From positions 868,001 through 932,000 of the forward strand of contig CBDDEC010000002.1 of the NCBI GenBank assembly GCA_965226785.1: a stretch of DNA of 64,000 nt, in the 5' to 3' direction. Position 1 is the stretch's first letter; each line of letters begins with the position of its first letter. Source of the DNA: CBDDEC01 sp965226785 (GTDB lineage Bacteria; Chloroflexota; Dehalococcoidia; UBA2979). The notes beneath the pieces were generated by a model. That model did no database searches. It was given only the letters and a program-made list of their open reading frames with translations, and was not told the origin of the DNA. The position numbers were made by a program, and so were the translations under genes. Positions 18,255-27,865 of the stretch are shown here, piece by piece.

Positions 18255-19175
18255 ATGCAGACGAGGCCGCTGGCGATGCTGATCGCGCTGTCCCTGATCT
18301 GGGGCGCGTCGTTCATGTTCATCAAGGTCATGCTCGAAGAAGTGGGCCCGGTGGCGGTCGGCTGGCTCCGGCTCGGCCTGGGCGCGCTGCTGCTGATGGT
18401 CGTAGTCGCTGTGCGAGGCCTCGAGGTGCCGCGCGACCGTCGCTACTGGCTGGCGGCCATCGTGATCGGGCTGATCGCCTCGGCTGCGCCGCTGGTGCTG
18501 ATCCCGTGGGGTGAGCAGGAGATCGACAGCAACCTCGCGGCGATCCTGAACAGCGGCATGCCGCTGTTCACGGCGATCTTTGCCCACATGGCGATCGTCG
18601 AGGAGCGGCTCACGCGGGCGCTTGGGCTGCTGGTCGGGTTCGCCGGCGTCGTGATCGTGATCGGGCCCGACCTGCTGGACCTCGGCGCGGCGGGGACGCA
18701 GGGTCAGCTCGCGGTCGTGCTGGCGACGGTGGGCTACGCGGCGGGCGCGGTGATGAGCCGGCGGCTGCTCGTCGGGGTCGACTACACGGTGCTGGCCACC
18801 TCGCAGACGGCGATCGCCTTCATCGCGCTGACGCCACTGCTGCTCATCGCCGAGGGCCCGCCGGCCGTCGGCGACCTCTCTGCTCGCGTGCTCCTCGCGA
18901 CGCTCGGGCTGGGACTGGGCGCGACCGGTGTGGCGTACATCCTCTACTACTGGTTGATCGCGAACACTGACGCGACGCGGGCGGCGCTGGTGACGTACCT
19001 GCTGCCCGTGACGGCGATCGGCTGGGGCTGGTTCGTCCTCGACGAAGGCATTGAGCCGGTCTTTGTGCCAGGGCTGGCGCTGATCATCGCCGGCATCGTG
19101 CTCGTGAACCGCCGACCGGGGGCCACAGCGCGAGCGCGCACGGTCCCCGTTACGACTGCAGCCGGCGACGACTAA
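18255..19175 (+). CDS. EamA/DMT-family transporter
   Basis: A 306-residue, ten-helix protein made of two EamA repeats. The first repeat opens with the typical SLIWGASFMFIKV; the second includes YAAGAVMSRR and ATGVAYILYYWLI. Drug/metabolite transporters of this group export amino acids or other small metabolites; the substrate cannot be deduced. The ATG at 18255 is preferred over farther upstream starts because GAGAGG lies 6-13 bases before it and the first helix follows directly. Confidence 0.92.
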   Translation: MQTRPLAMLIALSLIWGASFMFIKVMLEEVGPVAVGWLRLGLGALLLMVVVAVRGLEVPRDRRYWLAAIVIGLIASAAPLVLIPWGEQEIDSNLAAILNSGMPLFTAIFAHMAIVEERLTRALGLLVGFAGVVIVIGPDLLDLGAAGTQGQLAVVLATVGYAAGAVMSRRLLVGVDYTVLATSQTAIAFIALTPLLLIAEGPPAVGDLSARVLLATLGLGLGATGVAYILYYWLIANTDATRAALVTYLLPVTAIGWGWFVLDEGIEPVFVPGLALIIAGIVLVNRRPGATARARTVPVTTAAGDD

Positions 19176-19224
19176 GCTGCGCCGGGCAGTTCGAGCAGTT
19201 CGAGTAGTCGAGTAGGAGTGGTTG

Positions 19225-20007
19225 ATGGAACGTCAGCGAGTCGGAGCGGTCGAGGTCGTGTCACTGCTGGACACGAACTTCAGCTTCCCGGCGAAACAGT
19301 GCTACCCCGGTGCGGACGTCGGTCCGTATGCCGAGTTCCTGGTCGACGGCAACGTCTACATGGAGGACCAGTGCTTCCTCCTCGTGAGCGGCGACCAGCG
19401 CATCCTGGTCGACACCGGCATGGGCCCCGAGGTGAACGGCACGCTGCTGGAAGAGCTCGCGGCAGCAGGCGTCGCGACCGAGGACATCGACACGGTGGTG
19501 TTCACGCACCTGCATACAGACCACGTCGGCTGGAACATCGACCACGAGTCCGGAGCGGCGACGTTCGCGAATGCGCGGTACTGGACGCCTCGTGCGGACT
19601 GGGACCACTTCGCGGCGGAGGCTGGTGCCTCCTTCGTACGCGACCTGCAGCCACTGGAGGTCAGCGGGCAGCTCGAGCTGTTCGATGGTGAGCACGCCTT
19701 CGACGGTGCGATCACGGCGCTGGCGACGCCGGGTCACACGCCCGGGCACACCTCGTTCGTGATCGACTCCGGCGGCGAGCGCGGCTTCGTGCTGGGGGAT
19801 GTCGTGCTGACGCCGATCGACACGGCCGACCCGACGTTCCAGAACACCTTCGACCATGACCACGATGTGGCGCGTGACACGCGCGTCGCGACGCTCGAGC
19901 GCCTCGCGGGCGACGGGTCGCTGGTGGCCGCTTCGCACATGCTCGCGCCGGGCTTCGGACGGTTCGTGAAGGCCGAGGGCCGGCACAGTTGGCGGGCCCT
20001 GAGCTAA
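19225..20007 (+). CDS. MBL-fold hydrolase, lactonase (AiiA)-like
   Basis: The zinc ligands of the N-acyl homoserine lactonase branch are visible: FTHLHTDHVGWN (HxHxDH), the third-site His in ATPGHTPGHTSF, the bridging Asp in VLGDVV and the last His in AASHMLAPGFG. Length 260 residues fits. Family members hydrolyse lactones; quorum quenching is only one possibility. ATG start with GTAGGAG upstream. It is not closely linked to its neighbours. Confidence 0.92.
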   Translation: MERQRVGAVEVVSLLDTNFSFPAKQCYPGADVGPYAEFLVDGNVYMEDQCFLLVSGDQRILVDTGMGPEVNGTLLEELAAAGVATEDIDTVVFTHLHTDHVGWNIDHESGAATFANARYWTPRADWDHFAAEAGASFVRDLQPLEVSGQLELFDGEHAFDGAITALATPGHTPGHTSFVIDSGGERGFVLGDVVLTPIDTADPTFQNTFDHDHDVARDTRVATLERLAGDGSLVAASHMLAPGFGRFVKAEGRHSWRALS

Positions 20008-20099
20008 GACCGGTCGTCGGAGGTGACGCCGCGTACGTTGCCCGGACCGCAGTGCTGCGCGATCCTGTGCAGGCTTCCACACCTCGGACGGAGTGACTG

Positions 20100-21086
20100 A
20101 TGCCGCGTCTGCCCTCACGAAGACGCACGCGAGGCGTGCTCGCGGCGGCTGTCGCGCTCCTCGCCGTGCTCGTCGCCGCCTGCGGTGGCGATGACCTCCG
20201 CTGGGACGCCCGATCGCTCGACGCGGCGGCCGAGGATTCGGAGCTAGTCTCCCGGATCGCAAATTCGCAGATCGGCGTCGGCGAGACGCGGCTCGCCTTC
20301 GCCGTCCTCGGCCCGAACGGCCTCGTGACCGACGCCGAGGTCACTGCGCGGCTCTACCGCCTCGCTGACGACCGGGAGACGAACCCCACTGCCTCCACGC
20401 TCATGGCCGAGATGCGGCTGACGGAGCGCGCGCTGGTGACGAACACGCCGCACCTGCACGGCGACGAGTCGGTGCACGACCACAGCGGCGTCGCGTCGGC
20501 GTTCTACACCGCGAACACCTCGTTCGACGCGGGCGGGTGGTGGGGCGTCGAGCTCGAAGTCACCTCGGAGGGCGCGACGACTAAGGGGTTGCAGGCGGTG
20601 TTCTTCGTGGCCGAACGGACGCCCGAGCCGATGATCGGGGAGCAAGTCCCGGCCAGCGTTCAACTGCTCGTCGGGGACGTCGAGGACATCGCGGACATCG
20701 ACTCGAGCCAGCCGCCGAACCCGGAGCTGCACCAGATCACGGTCGCCGATGCGATCAGCAACGGCCGCCCGACCCTCGTCGCCTTCGTCACGCCCTCGTT
20801 CTGCCAGACGCAGTTCTGTGGACCGGTGATGGACGAGGTGATCGTGCCGGCCCACGCGGTCTACGGCGACCGCGTCAACTTCGTGCACATCGAGCCGTTC
20901 GACCTGCCGACGGTCCGCGCCAGCAATCAGCTGGTACCGGTGCTGGCGACGACCGAGTGGCAACTGCTGGCGGAGCCGGCGGTGTTCGTACTCGACGTGG
21001 ACGGCATCGTGACGGCGAAGTTCGAGGGCATCATGGAGCTCGAGGAGATCGAGAACGCACTCGACGCGGTCCTCGCCGGCGGCTAA
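20100..21086 (+). CDS. Lipoprotein with a thioredoxin-like C-terminal domain
   Basis: A signal peptide with lipobox (LLAVLVAAC) anchors the protein outside the membrane. Residues about 55-180 form a beta domain with a His-rich loop (NTPHLHGDESVHDHSG) that could bind metal. The C-terminal part (about 215-328) looks like a thioredoxin/peroxiredoxin fold with FVTPSFCQTQFCGPVMDE, a CX4C pair where the redox motif is expected. A membrane-bound redox or copper-handling role is plausible but inferred. It is convergent with the phzF-like gene. Confidence 0.82.
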   Translation: MPRLPSRRRTRGVLAAAVALLAVLVAACGGDDLRWDARSLDAAAEDSELVSRIANSQIGVGETRLAFAVLGPNGLVTDAEVTARLYRLADDRETNPTASTLMAEMRLTERALVTNTPHLHGDESVHDHSGVASAFYTANTSFDAGGWWGVELEVTSEGATTKGLQAVFFVAERTPEPMIGEQVPASVQLLVGDVEDIADIDSSQPPNPELHQITVADAISNGRPTLVAFVTPSFCQTQFCGPVMDEVIVPAHAVYGDRVNFVHIEPFDLPTVRASNQLVPVLATTEWQLLAEPAVFVLDVDGIVTAKFEGIMELEEIENALDAVLAGG

Positions 21087-21096
21087 GCCTAGAGCG

Positions 21097-21969
21097 CTAA
21101 CCCTCGAGGTTGGCAACGCCGTCGAGGACGGTCACGCAGCGCCCGCCGATCTCGACCTCGCCGCCCTGCACGCTGACCGACACGCGACCGTCACGGCCCA
21201 GTTCGCGGCCCTGCGAGGCGACGTAACTCGCGCCGGTCTGGGCCAGCAGCCCGGTTGCGCCGAGGTAGGCGCCAACGGCAGCGTTGCCGGAACCGCAGAC
21301 CGGATCCTCCGGAATACCCTCGATCGGTGCGAACGAGCGCACGCAGAGGCGCGCGCCGGCGTCGCCGTCCGGATCGATGGCGAACGCTGTGATGCCGGTC
21401 AGCGAATGGTCGCGGCTGAGCCGCTCGATGCCCTCGAGATCAGGCGAGAGCTCTGCGAGCGCTTCGCGCGATGCGACGTGGGCGACGAGCCAGACCGGGC
21501 CGAGGTCGACGGGCGCCGGATCGCCTTCGACCGGCGCCCCGCCGAAGAGGGCCGATACGTCGGCAGCGGCGATAGCGGAGTCGCGAACCACGGTCGGGGT
21601 CGGCACCCGCGCGATGATCTCGGCACCCTCGGTCCGGCGCAACGCGACGATGCCCTGCGCGCACTCCATGGCGAAGCGACCGTCGTCGCCCGGCGTCACG
21701 ATGCCGGCCTCGATCACCGCGTGCGCGGAGCCGAGGGTGGGGTGACCGGCGAAGGGCAGCTCGCTGCCCGGCGTGAAGATGCGCAGGCGGTAATCGGCGA
21801 CCGCGGAGGGCAGGACGAACACGGTCTCCGAGAGGTTCGTCCAGCGTGCCAGCGCCTGCATCTGGTCGCCGCCCAGCCCCGCGCCATCGAGGACGACCGC
21901 CACGGCATTGCCGAACAGCGGGCGGTCGGTAAAGACATCGACCTGTTTGAACGGCACCTGGAGCGGCAT
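21097..21969 (-). CDS. PhzF-family isomerase/epimerase
   Basis: A 290-residue member of the PhzF family. It has the N-terminal DVFTDRPLFGNAVAVV, the catalytic Glu in NLSETVFVLP, PFAGHPTLGSAHAV, and the second-half IPEDPVCGSGNAAVGAYL. These fold like diaminopimelate epimerase and catalyse isomerisations; the physiological substrate is usually unknown outside phenazine clusters, and none is seen here. The ATG at 21969 begins the first strand directly; a longer open frame upstream is Arg-rich and not used. It lies downstream of the thioredoxin gene on the same strand. Confidence 0.92.
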   Translation of the reverse strand: MPLQVPFKQVDVFTDRPLFGNAVAVVLDGAGLGGDQMQALARWTNLSETVFVLPSAVADYRLRIFTPGSELPFAGHPTLGSAHAVIEAGIVTPGDDGRFAMECAQGIVALRRTEGAEIIARVPTPTVVRDSAIAAADVSALFGGAPVEGDPAPVDLGPVWLVAHVASREALAELSPDLEGIERLSRDHSLTGITAFAIDPDGDAGARLCVRSFAPIEGIPEDPVCGSGNAAVGAYLGATGLLAQTGASYVASQGRELGRDGRVSVSVQGGEVEIGGRCVTVLDGVANLEG

Positions 21970-21989
21970 CGCAGTCCTCGAACGCCCGG

Positions 21990-22853
21990 CTAGAAGAGCA
22001 ATCCGCCGAGGCGGCGACGGTACGTCTGCGTGCGCTCGTCGTCGTCGCCCAGTACGTCGAACACCGCGAGCGTGAGGCGACGTGGCCCGTCGTCGTCGAG
22101 CGCTCGGTCCAGCCGCACTGAGTCGAGCAGGTGCTCGAGCGCCGGCTCCCACGTCTCGTCCGCCGCCAGCAACGCGCCGAGGTGGTAGTGAGCCGCGGCA
22201 TCGTCCTCGTCGGCCGCCAGGCGAGCCTCAAGGTCAGCGCGGGCCTCGGTCGCTCCGACGCGTGCGAACTGGATGCGAGCGAGCACCGCGCGCACGGCGG
22301 CCTCGCGCGGGAGGTTCGAGGCGATGCGCTCGGCCTCGTCGAACTCGCTCGCGGCGAGCAGCACGCTGGCGAGGCCAGCGGTCGCGGCGACGTGCATGCG
22401 GTCGACATCGAGGGCGGCCTGGTAACAGGCGCGGGCGCGCGTGGCGTCGCCCTCCTCGAACGCGGCGGACGCCTCGTCGGCCAGCCGGTCGGCCTCGGAG
22501 GGTGCGAGGTCTTCGAAGAAGCGCCGCACCTGCGGCTCGGGCTGCGCGCCGATGAACTGGCTGACGGGCTGGCCGTCCTTGAAGGCAATGACGGCGGGGA
22601 TCGATGAGATGCGGAACGCCGTCGCGGTTTGCGGGTTGAGGTCGGTGTTCAGCTTGGCGAGCGCGACCTGACCCTCGAAGTCCGCGGCGACCTGCTCAAT
22701 CACCGGCCCGAGCACGCGGCAGGGCCCGCACCACTCCGCCCAGAAGTCGACGACGACGGGCACCTCGTGCGAGCGTTGGATCACCGCCTCCTCGAAGGTG
22801 GCGTCCCCGACCTCGAGCGCCGCACTCGTCGTCATCGCCGTCTCCTCTGCCAT
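21990..22853 (-). CDS. Thioredoxin-TPR protein (CnoX/YbbN-like)
   Basis: An N-terminal thioredoxin domain with the active-site WCGPC (about residue 42) and cis-Pro (SSIPAVIAF) is followed from residue 120 by tetratricopeptide-like helical repeats. This two-part layout defines the CnoX/YbbN chaperedoxin family, which holds and redox-protects chaperone clients in the cytoplasm. The length of 287 matches. ATG start. The PhzF-like gene follows 20 bases downstream, so they are likely one operon. Confidence 0.9.
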   Translation of the reverse strand: MAEETAMTTSAALEVGDATFEEAVIQRSHEVPVVVDFWAEWCGPCRVLGPVIEQVAADFEGQVALAKLNTDLNPQTATAFRISSIPAVIAFKDGQPVSQFIGAQPEPQVRRFFEDLAPSEADRLADEASAAFEEGDATRARACYQAALDVDRMHVAATAGLASVLLAASEFDEAERIASNLPREAAVRAVLARIQFARVGATEARADLEARLAADEDDAAAHYHLGALLAADETWEPALEHLLDSVRLDRALDDDGPRRLTLAVFDVLGDDDERTQTYRRRLGGLLF

Positions 22854-23029
22854 GCATACGCCTCGACGAGCACCGATCCTACCGTGCGGCTGTCGCGTGC
22901 GCTGGTGCCAATCTCACACAGTCCGCACGATTGGCGCGAGAGTCGCGAGCATCTCGAGGTGTCATGCTAGGCTGCCCGCTCGGATGACCGATCGAACCGC
23001 TGGCTCGAGTCGAGCGAGGGCGAGGGACC

Positions 23030-24019
23030 ATGCCCGGCCTGCTGATCCAGCCCTCCGTGCTCGCGCAGTGCCGCGAAGCCATCCACCGCATCGTCGATAC
23101 GACGGGGGTCGAGATCGAGCCGATCGAGGTGCCCGGCGCGGGTGAGCGCCTCGACGAGGACTCGATGCAACGCATCGAGCTGGCGCTGTCGACGATCGGC
23201 GGAGCGACGCCGGGCGACCCGGAGCGACGCTTCTTCGGCGCGGCCACCCGCGCGCCCAACCTGCGCTGGCTCCACGTCTCGCACGCCGGGATCGACGACC
23301 CGGTGTTCGGACGCCTGCTGGACCAGGGGGTGCGGATCAGCAACTCCTCCGGCGCCAGCGCCGAGCCGATTGCGCAGACGGCGATCGGCGGGCTGCTGAG
23401 CCTCGCGCGGGGGTTCCCAGCGTGGGCCGAGGGCCAGCGCGCACACGAATGGCGGCTGCACGAGGGCCAGACGCCTGAGTTGCGCGGACAGACGATCGTC
23501 GTGGTCGGCCTCGGCGCCATCGGTGGGCACATCGCGCGCCTCGCGCAGGCGCTGGGCCTACACGTGATCGGCGTGCGCCGCAGCCCTCGACGTGACGACG
23601 ACACGGTCGACGAGCTGGTGACGCCAGACGAGCTGGCGAGCGTGCTCCCACGCGCGGACTGGCTCGCCCTGGCCGTGCCGCTAACCGACGACACGAGAGG
23701 CCTGATCGACGCCTCGGCGTTCGCGGCGCTGCCGCCGGGGGCACGCGTACTGAACGTGGCCCGTGGCGAGGTGATCGACGAGCCGGCGATGATCGAGGCG
23801 CTGCGCAGCGGTGCGCTGGCGGGCGCCTACCTCGATGTCTTCGTCGAAGAGCCGCTGCCGCCGTCATCGCCGCTGTGGGACCTGCCGAACGTGATCGTGA
23901 CGCCCCACAACTCGGCGTCCTCGACCGGCAACGCGGCGCGGGCGCTCGATATTTTCCTGCGCAACCTGGAACGCTGGGTGCGGGATGAACCCCTGGAGAA
24001 CGAGGTCTCGGAGCGGTAG
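23030..24019 (+). CDS. D-2-hydroxyacid dehydrogenase
   Basis: The 329-residue protein carries the NAD-binding VVGLGAIGGHIARLA, the catalytic Arg in NVARGEVID and the His in IVTPHNSAS, which are hallmarks of the D-isomer 2-hydroxyacid dehydrogenase family (glyoxylate/hydroxypyruvate reductase-like). It reduces 2-oxoacids with NAD(P)H. ATG start after GCGAGGG. The next gene begins on the base after its stop, so the two are probably co-translated. Confidence 0.93.
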   Translation: MPGLLIQPSVLAQCREAIHRIVDTTGVEIEPIEVPGAGERLDEDSMQRIELALSTIGGATPGDPERRFFGAATRAPNLRWLHVSHAGIDDPVFGRLLDQGVRISNSSGASAEPIAQTAIGGLLSLARGFPAWAEGQRAHEWRLHEGQTPELRGQTIVVVGLGAIGGHIARLAQALGLHVIGVRRSPRRDDDTVDELVTPDELASVLPRADWLALAVPLTDDTRGLIDASAFAALPPGARVLNVARGEVIDEPAMIEALRSGALAGAYLDVFVEEPLPPSSPLWDLPNVIVTPHNSASSTGNAARALDIFLRNLERWVRDEPLENEVSER

Positions 24020-25011
24020 ATGCTGCGTCGGTCCAGTGAGCGACCCTTCGATGCCTACCGCTCGCCGCGCTGGCTGCCGGGCGGGCACCTCCAGACCCTG
24101 GTGCCCGCGATCTGGCGCTCGCATCTGCGCCCGCCGGACTCGCGTCGCATCGTCACGGAGGTCGAGCCTGGGAGCAGCGTCGAGGTGCTGGTGTCAGCAC
24201 CGGAGGAACGAACGAAGGCCGGGTCGGGCGGCACGCTGCTGATCGTCCACGGCCTCGGCGGGTCCGCTGACTCGCGGCATCCTGTCGAGACGGCGCGCGC
24301 GGCGTTGCAGCGCGGCTGGACCGTGGCGAGGCTCAACCTTCGTAACTGTGGCGGGACGGCGGCGCTAGCCTCGACGCTGTTTAACGCCGTGCAGAGCGAC
24401 GACATCGGAGCGGTGCTGCGCGCCCTCGACCGCCACGAGCTGCCGAGGCCGTTCGCGGTGCTCGGCTTCTCGCTCGGCGGAACGCTGACGCTGCGGTACG
24501 CGGGGCGCGCGGAGGACGACTGCGCCGCGGACGCGGTCGCGGTGGTGAACCCGCCGATCGACCTCGCGGCCAGCGCACGATCATCGATCGACCGGGGAAC
24601 ACGGTGTTCAAGCTGGCTTACACGCACTCGCTGTGCCAGATGCTCAATGAGATTCGGGCGCATCGCGCGGTGCCCGGCCCGCCGGCGCGCTGGCTCCAGA
24701 TTCGCTCGATCCGGCGTTTCGACGAGCTCTATGTGGTGCCGTCGGCGGGCTTCGGCAGCACCGACGAGTACTACGCCGCGGCCAGCGCCTCGCCGGTCCT
24801 CGATCGCATCCGCCGGCCAACGCTGGTGATCGCATCGCGCAACGATCCGCTGGTGCCGGTGGAGACGTTCGAGGTGCATCACGGTGGCAACCCGCACGTG
24901 CGCTACCACCACCCCTCGCATTGTGGGCACATGGGGTACTGGGGAACGGGCGGTAAGTTCTGGGCCGCCGACGCCGTCCTCGACGGCATCGAGGCGCTGC
25001 TCGAGGCATGA
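24020..25011 (+). pseudogene. YheT-type alpha/beta hydrolase interrupted by a frameshift
   Basis: The N-terminal part has the family oxyanion region LLIVHGLGGSADS and the nucleophile GFSLGGTLTLRYAG. At about 24580-24590, right after NPPIDLAASAR, the frame changes. The C-terminal part, including VFKLAYTHSLCQ and LVIASRNDPLVP (catalytic Asp region) and the His in HPSHCGHMGYWG, continues one frame over to 25011. Joined, it would be about 330 residues, the normal length. A one-base indel, real or from sequencing, explains it. Members are membrane-associated esterases of broad specificity. Confidence 0.85.
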
Positions 25012-25106
25012 GCCGGGCGCTGGGAGCCTGCGACTGCGCGCGCGACGGGGCGGGTAGCATGCCGGGTCAGTTCTGCGTCACGCCTCCGCGCGCCGAAGGA
25101 GCATCG

Positions 25107-25397
25107 ATGATCCTCGAAGCCGTCGTCCTCCCCGTTCGGCCCGGGCGCGAAGCCGAGTTCGAGGCAGCGTTCGCCGAGGCCCCGTCGCTGATCGCGTCCA
25201 GCGAGGGCTACGCCGGGCACGAGTTGCACCGCGGGATGGAGCAGCCGAGCCATTACCTGCTGCTGGTGACATGGGAGACGCTGGAGGCCCACACGGTGGG
25301 CTTCCGCGGATCGCCCGCGTACGAGCAGTGGTCCGCCGCGCTGCACCACTTCTACGACCCGTTCCCCGAGGTCGAGCACTACGAGCGCGTGGCCTAA
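25107..25397 (+). CDS. Antibiotic biosynthesis monooxygenase (ABM)-domain protein
   Basis: The ATG at 25107 follows GAAGGAG and gives a 96-residue ferredoxin-like alpha+beta protein (VVLPVRPGREAEFEAAF, GYAGHELHRGM, YLLLVTWE). These small dimers bind aromatic substrates or haem-like cofactors and are often cofactor-free oxygenases. The longer upstream frame is biased and has no ribosome-binding site. A strong hairpin lies 14 bases after the stop. Confidence 0.88.
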   Translation: MILEAVVLPVRPGREAEFEAAFAEAPSLIASSEGYAGHELHRGMEQPSHYLLLVTWETLEAHTVGFRGSPAYEQWSAALHHFYDPFPEVEHYERVA

Positions 25398-25411
25398 CGC
25401 AAGCAAAGAAC

Positions 25412-25432
25412 GGGTCGCCGTCAGGGCGACCC
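25412..25432. terminator. Bidirectional hairpin between convergent genes
   Basis: GGGTCGCC and GGCGACCC form a perfect 8-bp stem with a five-base loop. It lies between the ABM gene and the oppositely oriented acyl-CoA dehydrogenase, where a shared terminator is expected. There is an A-rich run (AAGCAAAGAA) on its left, which gives U-residues for the minus-strand transcript. Confidence 0.75.
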
Positions 25433-25464
25433 GCTCTCGCTAGCCGTGGCCTCGAGGTCTGGGC

Positions 25465-26659
25465 CTAGCCCCACCTCGGCTGCGCGTCGAGGTCGAGGCC
25501 GAGCGTGATCTTGCTGACGAGCTCGTGCGCGAGCTGCGGGTTGGCGGGGTGGATCGGGCCCATCCTGGCGTCGCGGTAAAGGCGCTCGAACTCGCTGTGG
25601 CGTGCGACGCCCAGACTACCGACCGCCTCGACGGCGAGGCTCGCCACCTCGAGGGAAGCCTTGGTGACCATGTGCTTCATGCCGACGATCTGGCGGACCC
25701 AGCCGGGCGCCGTCATCTCGTTCCAGTTGCCGGCGTCCCGCACGGACGCGGCGTATCCGGTGGCCACCGCCTCGAGGTGCGGGAGCATGGCGTCGCAGCG
25801 CATGGCCATCTCCGCGATGGCGTGCTGGATCTCCGGGTGCTTCGAGTAGGGGCCGCCACCGAGGCCGAGTGAGGTCTTCTCGCCGACATACGCGGTGGTG
25901 AGATCGAGCATGCGGTTCGCGATCGAGTAGTAGACGTTCGAGAAGCCGACGAGTGCCCAGGCGAAGATGCCGAGCACGAAGAGGTCCATGCCGGCGGCGC
26001 CGGCCGGGATCACCCGCGCGATCTGGCCGTCAGGCACGAATGCGCCGCTCAGGACCGTGTCGTCGCTCCTGGTCGCGCGCATGCCGAGCGCGTCCCACGT
26101 TTCGACGATCTCGACGTTGTCGGCATCGCGGTCGAGGAAGGCGTGGACGATCTGGGGCGCCTCTGGGTTGCTGGTGTCCATGCCGTGCAGGCCCATTTTG
26201 GTCCAGACGGGGGTCATGGTGCCGAAGCTCTTGTGCCCGGTGAAGTTCCAGCCGCCATCAGCGTGCTCGGCGTTGGTGGTGGAGAGCAGGGCCACGACAT
26301 CGTTGCCGCGCTCCGCGTGGCCAGCGGCGTAGATGCCGCCGTTGCCGGCGGTCCTCGAGCAGCCAGTCGAGCGAGGCGTCGCCAACGTGGTGCAGGTCGG
26401 AAGCGAGACCAGCCCAGTAGAGGTGCATGTTGACCGCGACGGCGTCGGCGGGCGCGTACGCAGCCAGGCGGCGCGTTTCGCGAGCGGTCTCGGCGATGTC
26501 GGCGCCCTCGCCGCCGAACTCCTTGGGCACAGACAGCTTCAGGTAACCAGCGGCCTTCAACTCATCGAAGTCTTCTTGGAAGAAGGTGTTCTCGCGGTCG
26601 TACTGAGGCGCGCGTTCGCGGAACCCGTCGAGCGTCTCTTCGGTCAGCAAGCTAGCCAT
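25465..26659 (-). pseudogene. Acyl-CoA dehydrogenase with a frameshift
   Basis: Two frames together make one acyl-CoA dehydrogenase of about 398 residues. The first 90 residues (AAGYLKLSVPKEFGGEG) form the N-terminal helical domain. The rest, from NGGIYAAGHAERG onward, has the beta domain and C-terminal bundle (GMKHMVTKASLEVASLAVEA). The join is at about 26345-26355 in LLEDR, where one extra C would account for the shift. It would be an FAD flavoenzyme oxidising acyl-CoA or a related thioester. ATG start. Whether the indel is real or technical cannot be told here. Confidence 0.85.
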
Positions 26660-26804
26660 TGCTTCGTCCCCCGGTGGTATGTGCGCCGGGATCTCCGACG
26701 TGCGGCGGGACGATACACAGGTACCACCGTCACCGCAATTGCGATGGGACGGGCGGAGATAGGGGCGCCCTCAGCACCGGTCGCGCGGTAGCTCGAGTCC
26801 TCGC

Positions 26805-27320
26805 TCAGAAGATGATCGCGAAAGCGATGCCGAGGACGAGGATCTGGGCGATCCAGCCGAGCACCGCCGTGCCGATGGCGCGCCCGGTCGAGAAGTCGAG
26901 GGCGGCACGAATCGCAACGACCGTCGTGAAGAGTACCCAGATGCTCACAACGATCCCGACGATCCAGCCGAGCAGCGGGACGAAGCTGACGATCAACAAC
27001 GCGCGGGGTGCGTTCGCGTACCCGAGCGTGCGCGCGAGCTCGCTCCAGCTTGCACTGGTCTCGGGCCCGGCGAGGAGGCGCGTGCCGATGAAGTAGGTCA
27101 GCCAGGCATAGACGGCCCAGGCAATGAGCGACAGGACCGCCACGACGGGGATCCAGACGATCCCGGCACTGATCCCGCCGATGCCCGCGGCGATGCTCGT
27201 TCCGACCACGACGATCGCGGCTTGACCGGTCGCATCGGGATCGTGTTCGACCTCCTCGTAGAGGTCCGCGTCCAGCCGCGAGGCCCGGATCATGCGATCG
27301 ATGATCGAGCTACTTGCCAT
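26805..27320 (-). CDS. Yip1-domain-like membrane protein
   Basis: A 171-residue protein with five hydrophobic helices (GTSIAAGIGGISAGIVWIPV, AVLSLIAWAVYAWLTYFIGT, then ALLIVSFVPLLGWIVGIVVS and others). The acidic N-terminus, ending in DPDATGQA, matches bacterial Yip1/DUF1282-type proteins. Function unknown. ATG at 27320 is chosen; a GTG 13 codons upstream is possible. Confidence 0.75.
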   Translation of the reverse strand: MASSSIIDRMIRASRLDADLYEEVEHDPDATGQAAIVVVGTSIAAGIGGISAGIVWIPVVAVLSLIAWAVYAWLTYFIGTRLLAGPETSASWSELARTLGYANAPRALLIVSFVPLLGWIVGIVVSIWVLFTTVVAIRAALDFSTGRAIGTAVLGWIAQILVLGIAFAIIF

Positions 27321-27474
27321 CGGTGTGTCCACGTCGTCCTCCACGCTCCCGCCGGCCACATTCCCAACCCAGGAGCATCATAGCCAGCAGATGTTGTGGG
27401 CGCGCCTCGGTTAGGGTGCGCTGAACGCGTGCTCACGCCTCGCCGGCGCGAGCGTTCCGGAGGACGGTGCGCGC

Positions 27475-27801
27475 ATGAAGCTCTGCATGGTCGTGGTACC
27501 CGAGGCACACGAGAAGCAGCTACTGGAGAGCATGCGCGTCGCCGGCTTCCACTTCACCCAGATCGAGGCGCGCGGCGGCTATCGCGGACAGCGCGTCGCC
27601 ACGGTGATCACCGCCGTTGAGGACCGCGAGGTGCCGGGGCTGCACACGCTGCTGCACCGCGACTTTCCGGAGATCACGATGCCGATGCCGGCCCAGGCCT
27701 TCGGCATCGGCATCGACGAGGGCGGGGACGAGATGATGGACGTGCGGGTCCATGGCGCCGTGATGTTCGTGATGCCCCTCGACGAGCTGTTCCGCAGCTG
27801 A
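27475..27801 (+). CDS. Cyclic-di-AMP receptor-like / PII-like protein
   Basis: The 108-residue protein matches the CdAMP_rec (DarA/PstA-like, PF06153) pattern: a first strand KLCMVVVPEAHEKQLLESM, then GFHFTQIEARGGYRGQRVAT, and VEDREVPGLHTLLHRDF. These trimeric PII-fold proteins bind c-di-AMP at subunit interfaces. The usual T-loop and B-loop are shortened, so ligand binding is uncertain. ATG start after GGAGGA. No c-di-AMP synthase is nearby. Confidence 0.75.
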   Translation: MKLCMVVVPEAHEKQLLESMRVAGFHFTQIEARGGYRGQRVATVITAVEDREVPGLHTLLHRDFPEITMPMPAQAFGIGIDEGGDEMMDVRVHGAVMFVMPLDELFRS

Positions 27802-27865
27802 CCGCGACCGATGCCGGCGCACTGACACCGGGTGACTCAGCCGCGCAGAGCCAGTCGCGGAGGGC

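Noticed and set aside
17460..18587. 375-codon minus-strand frame over rnhA
   Set aside because: Arg/His/Gln-biased translation opposite a complete RNase HI.
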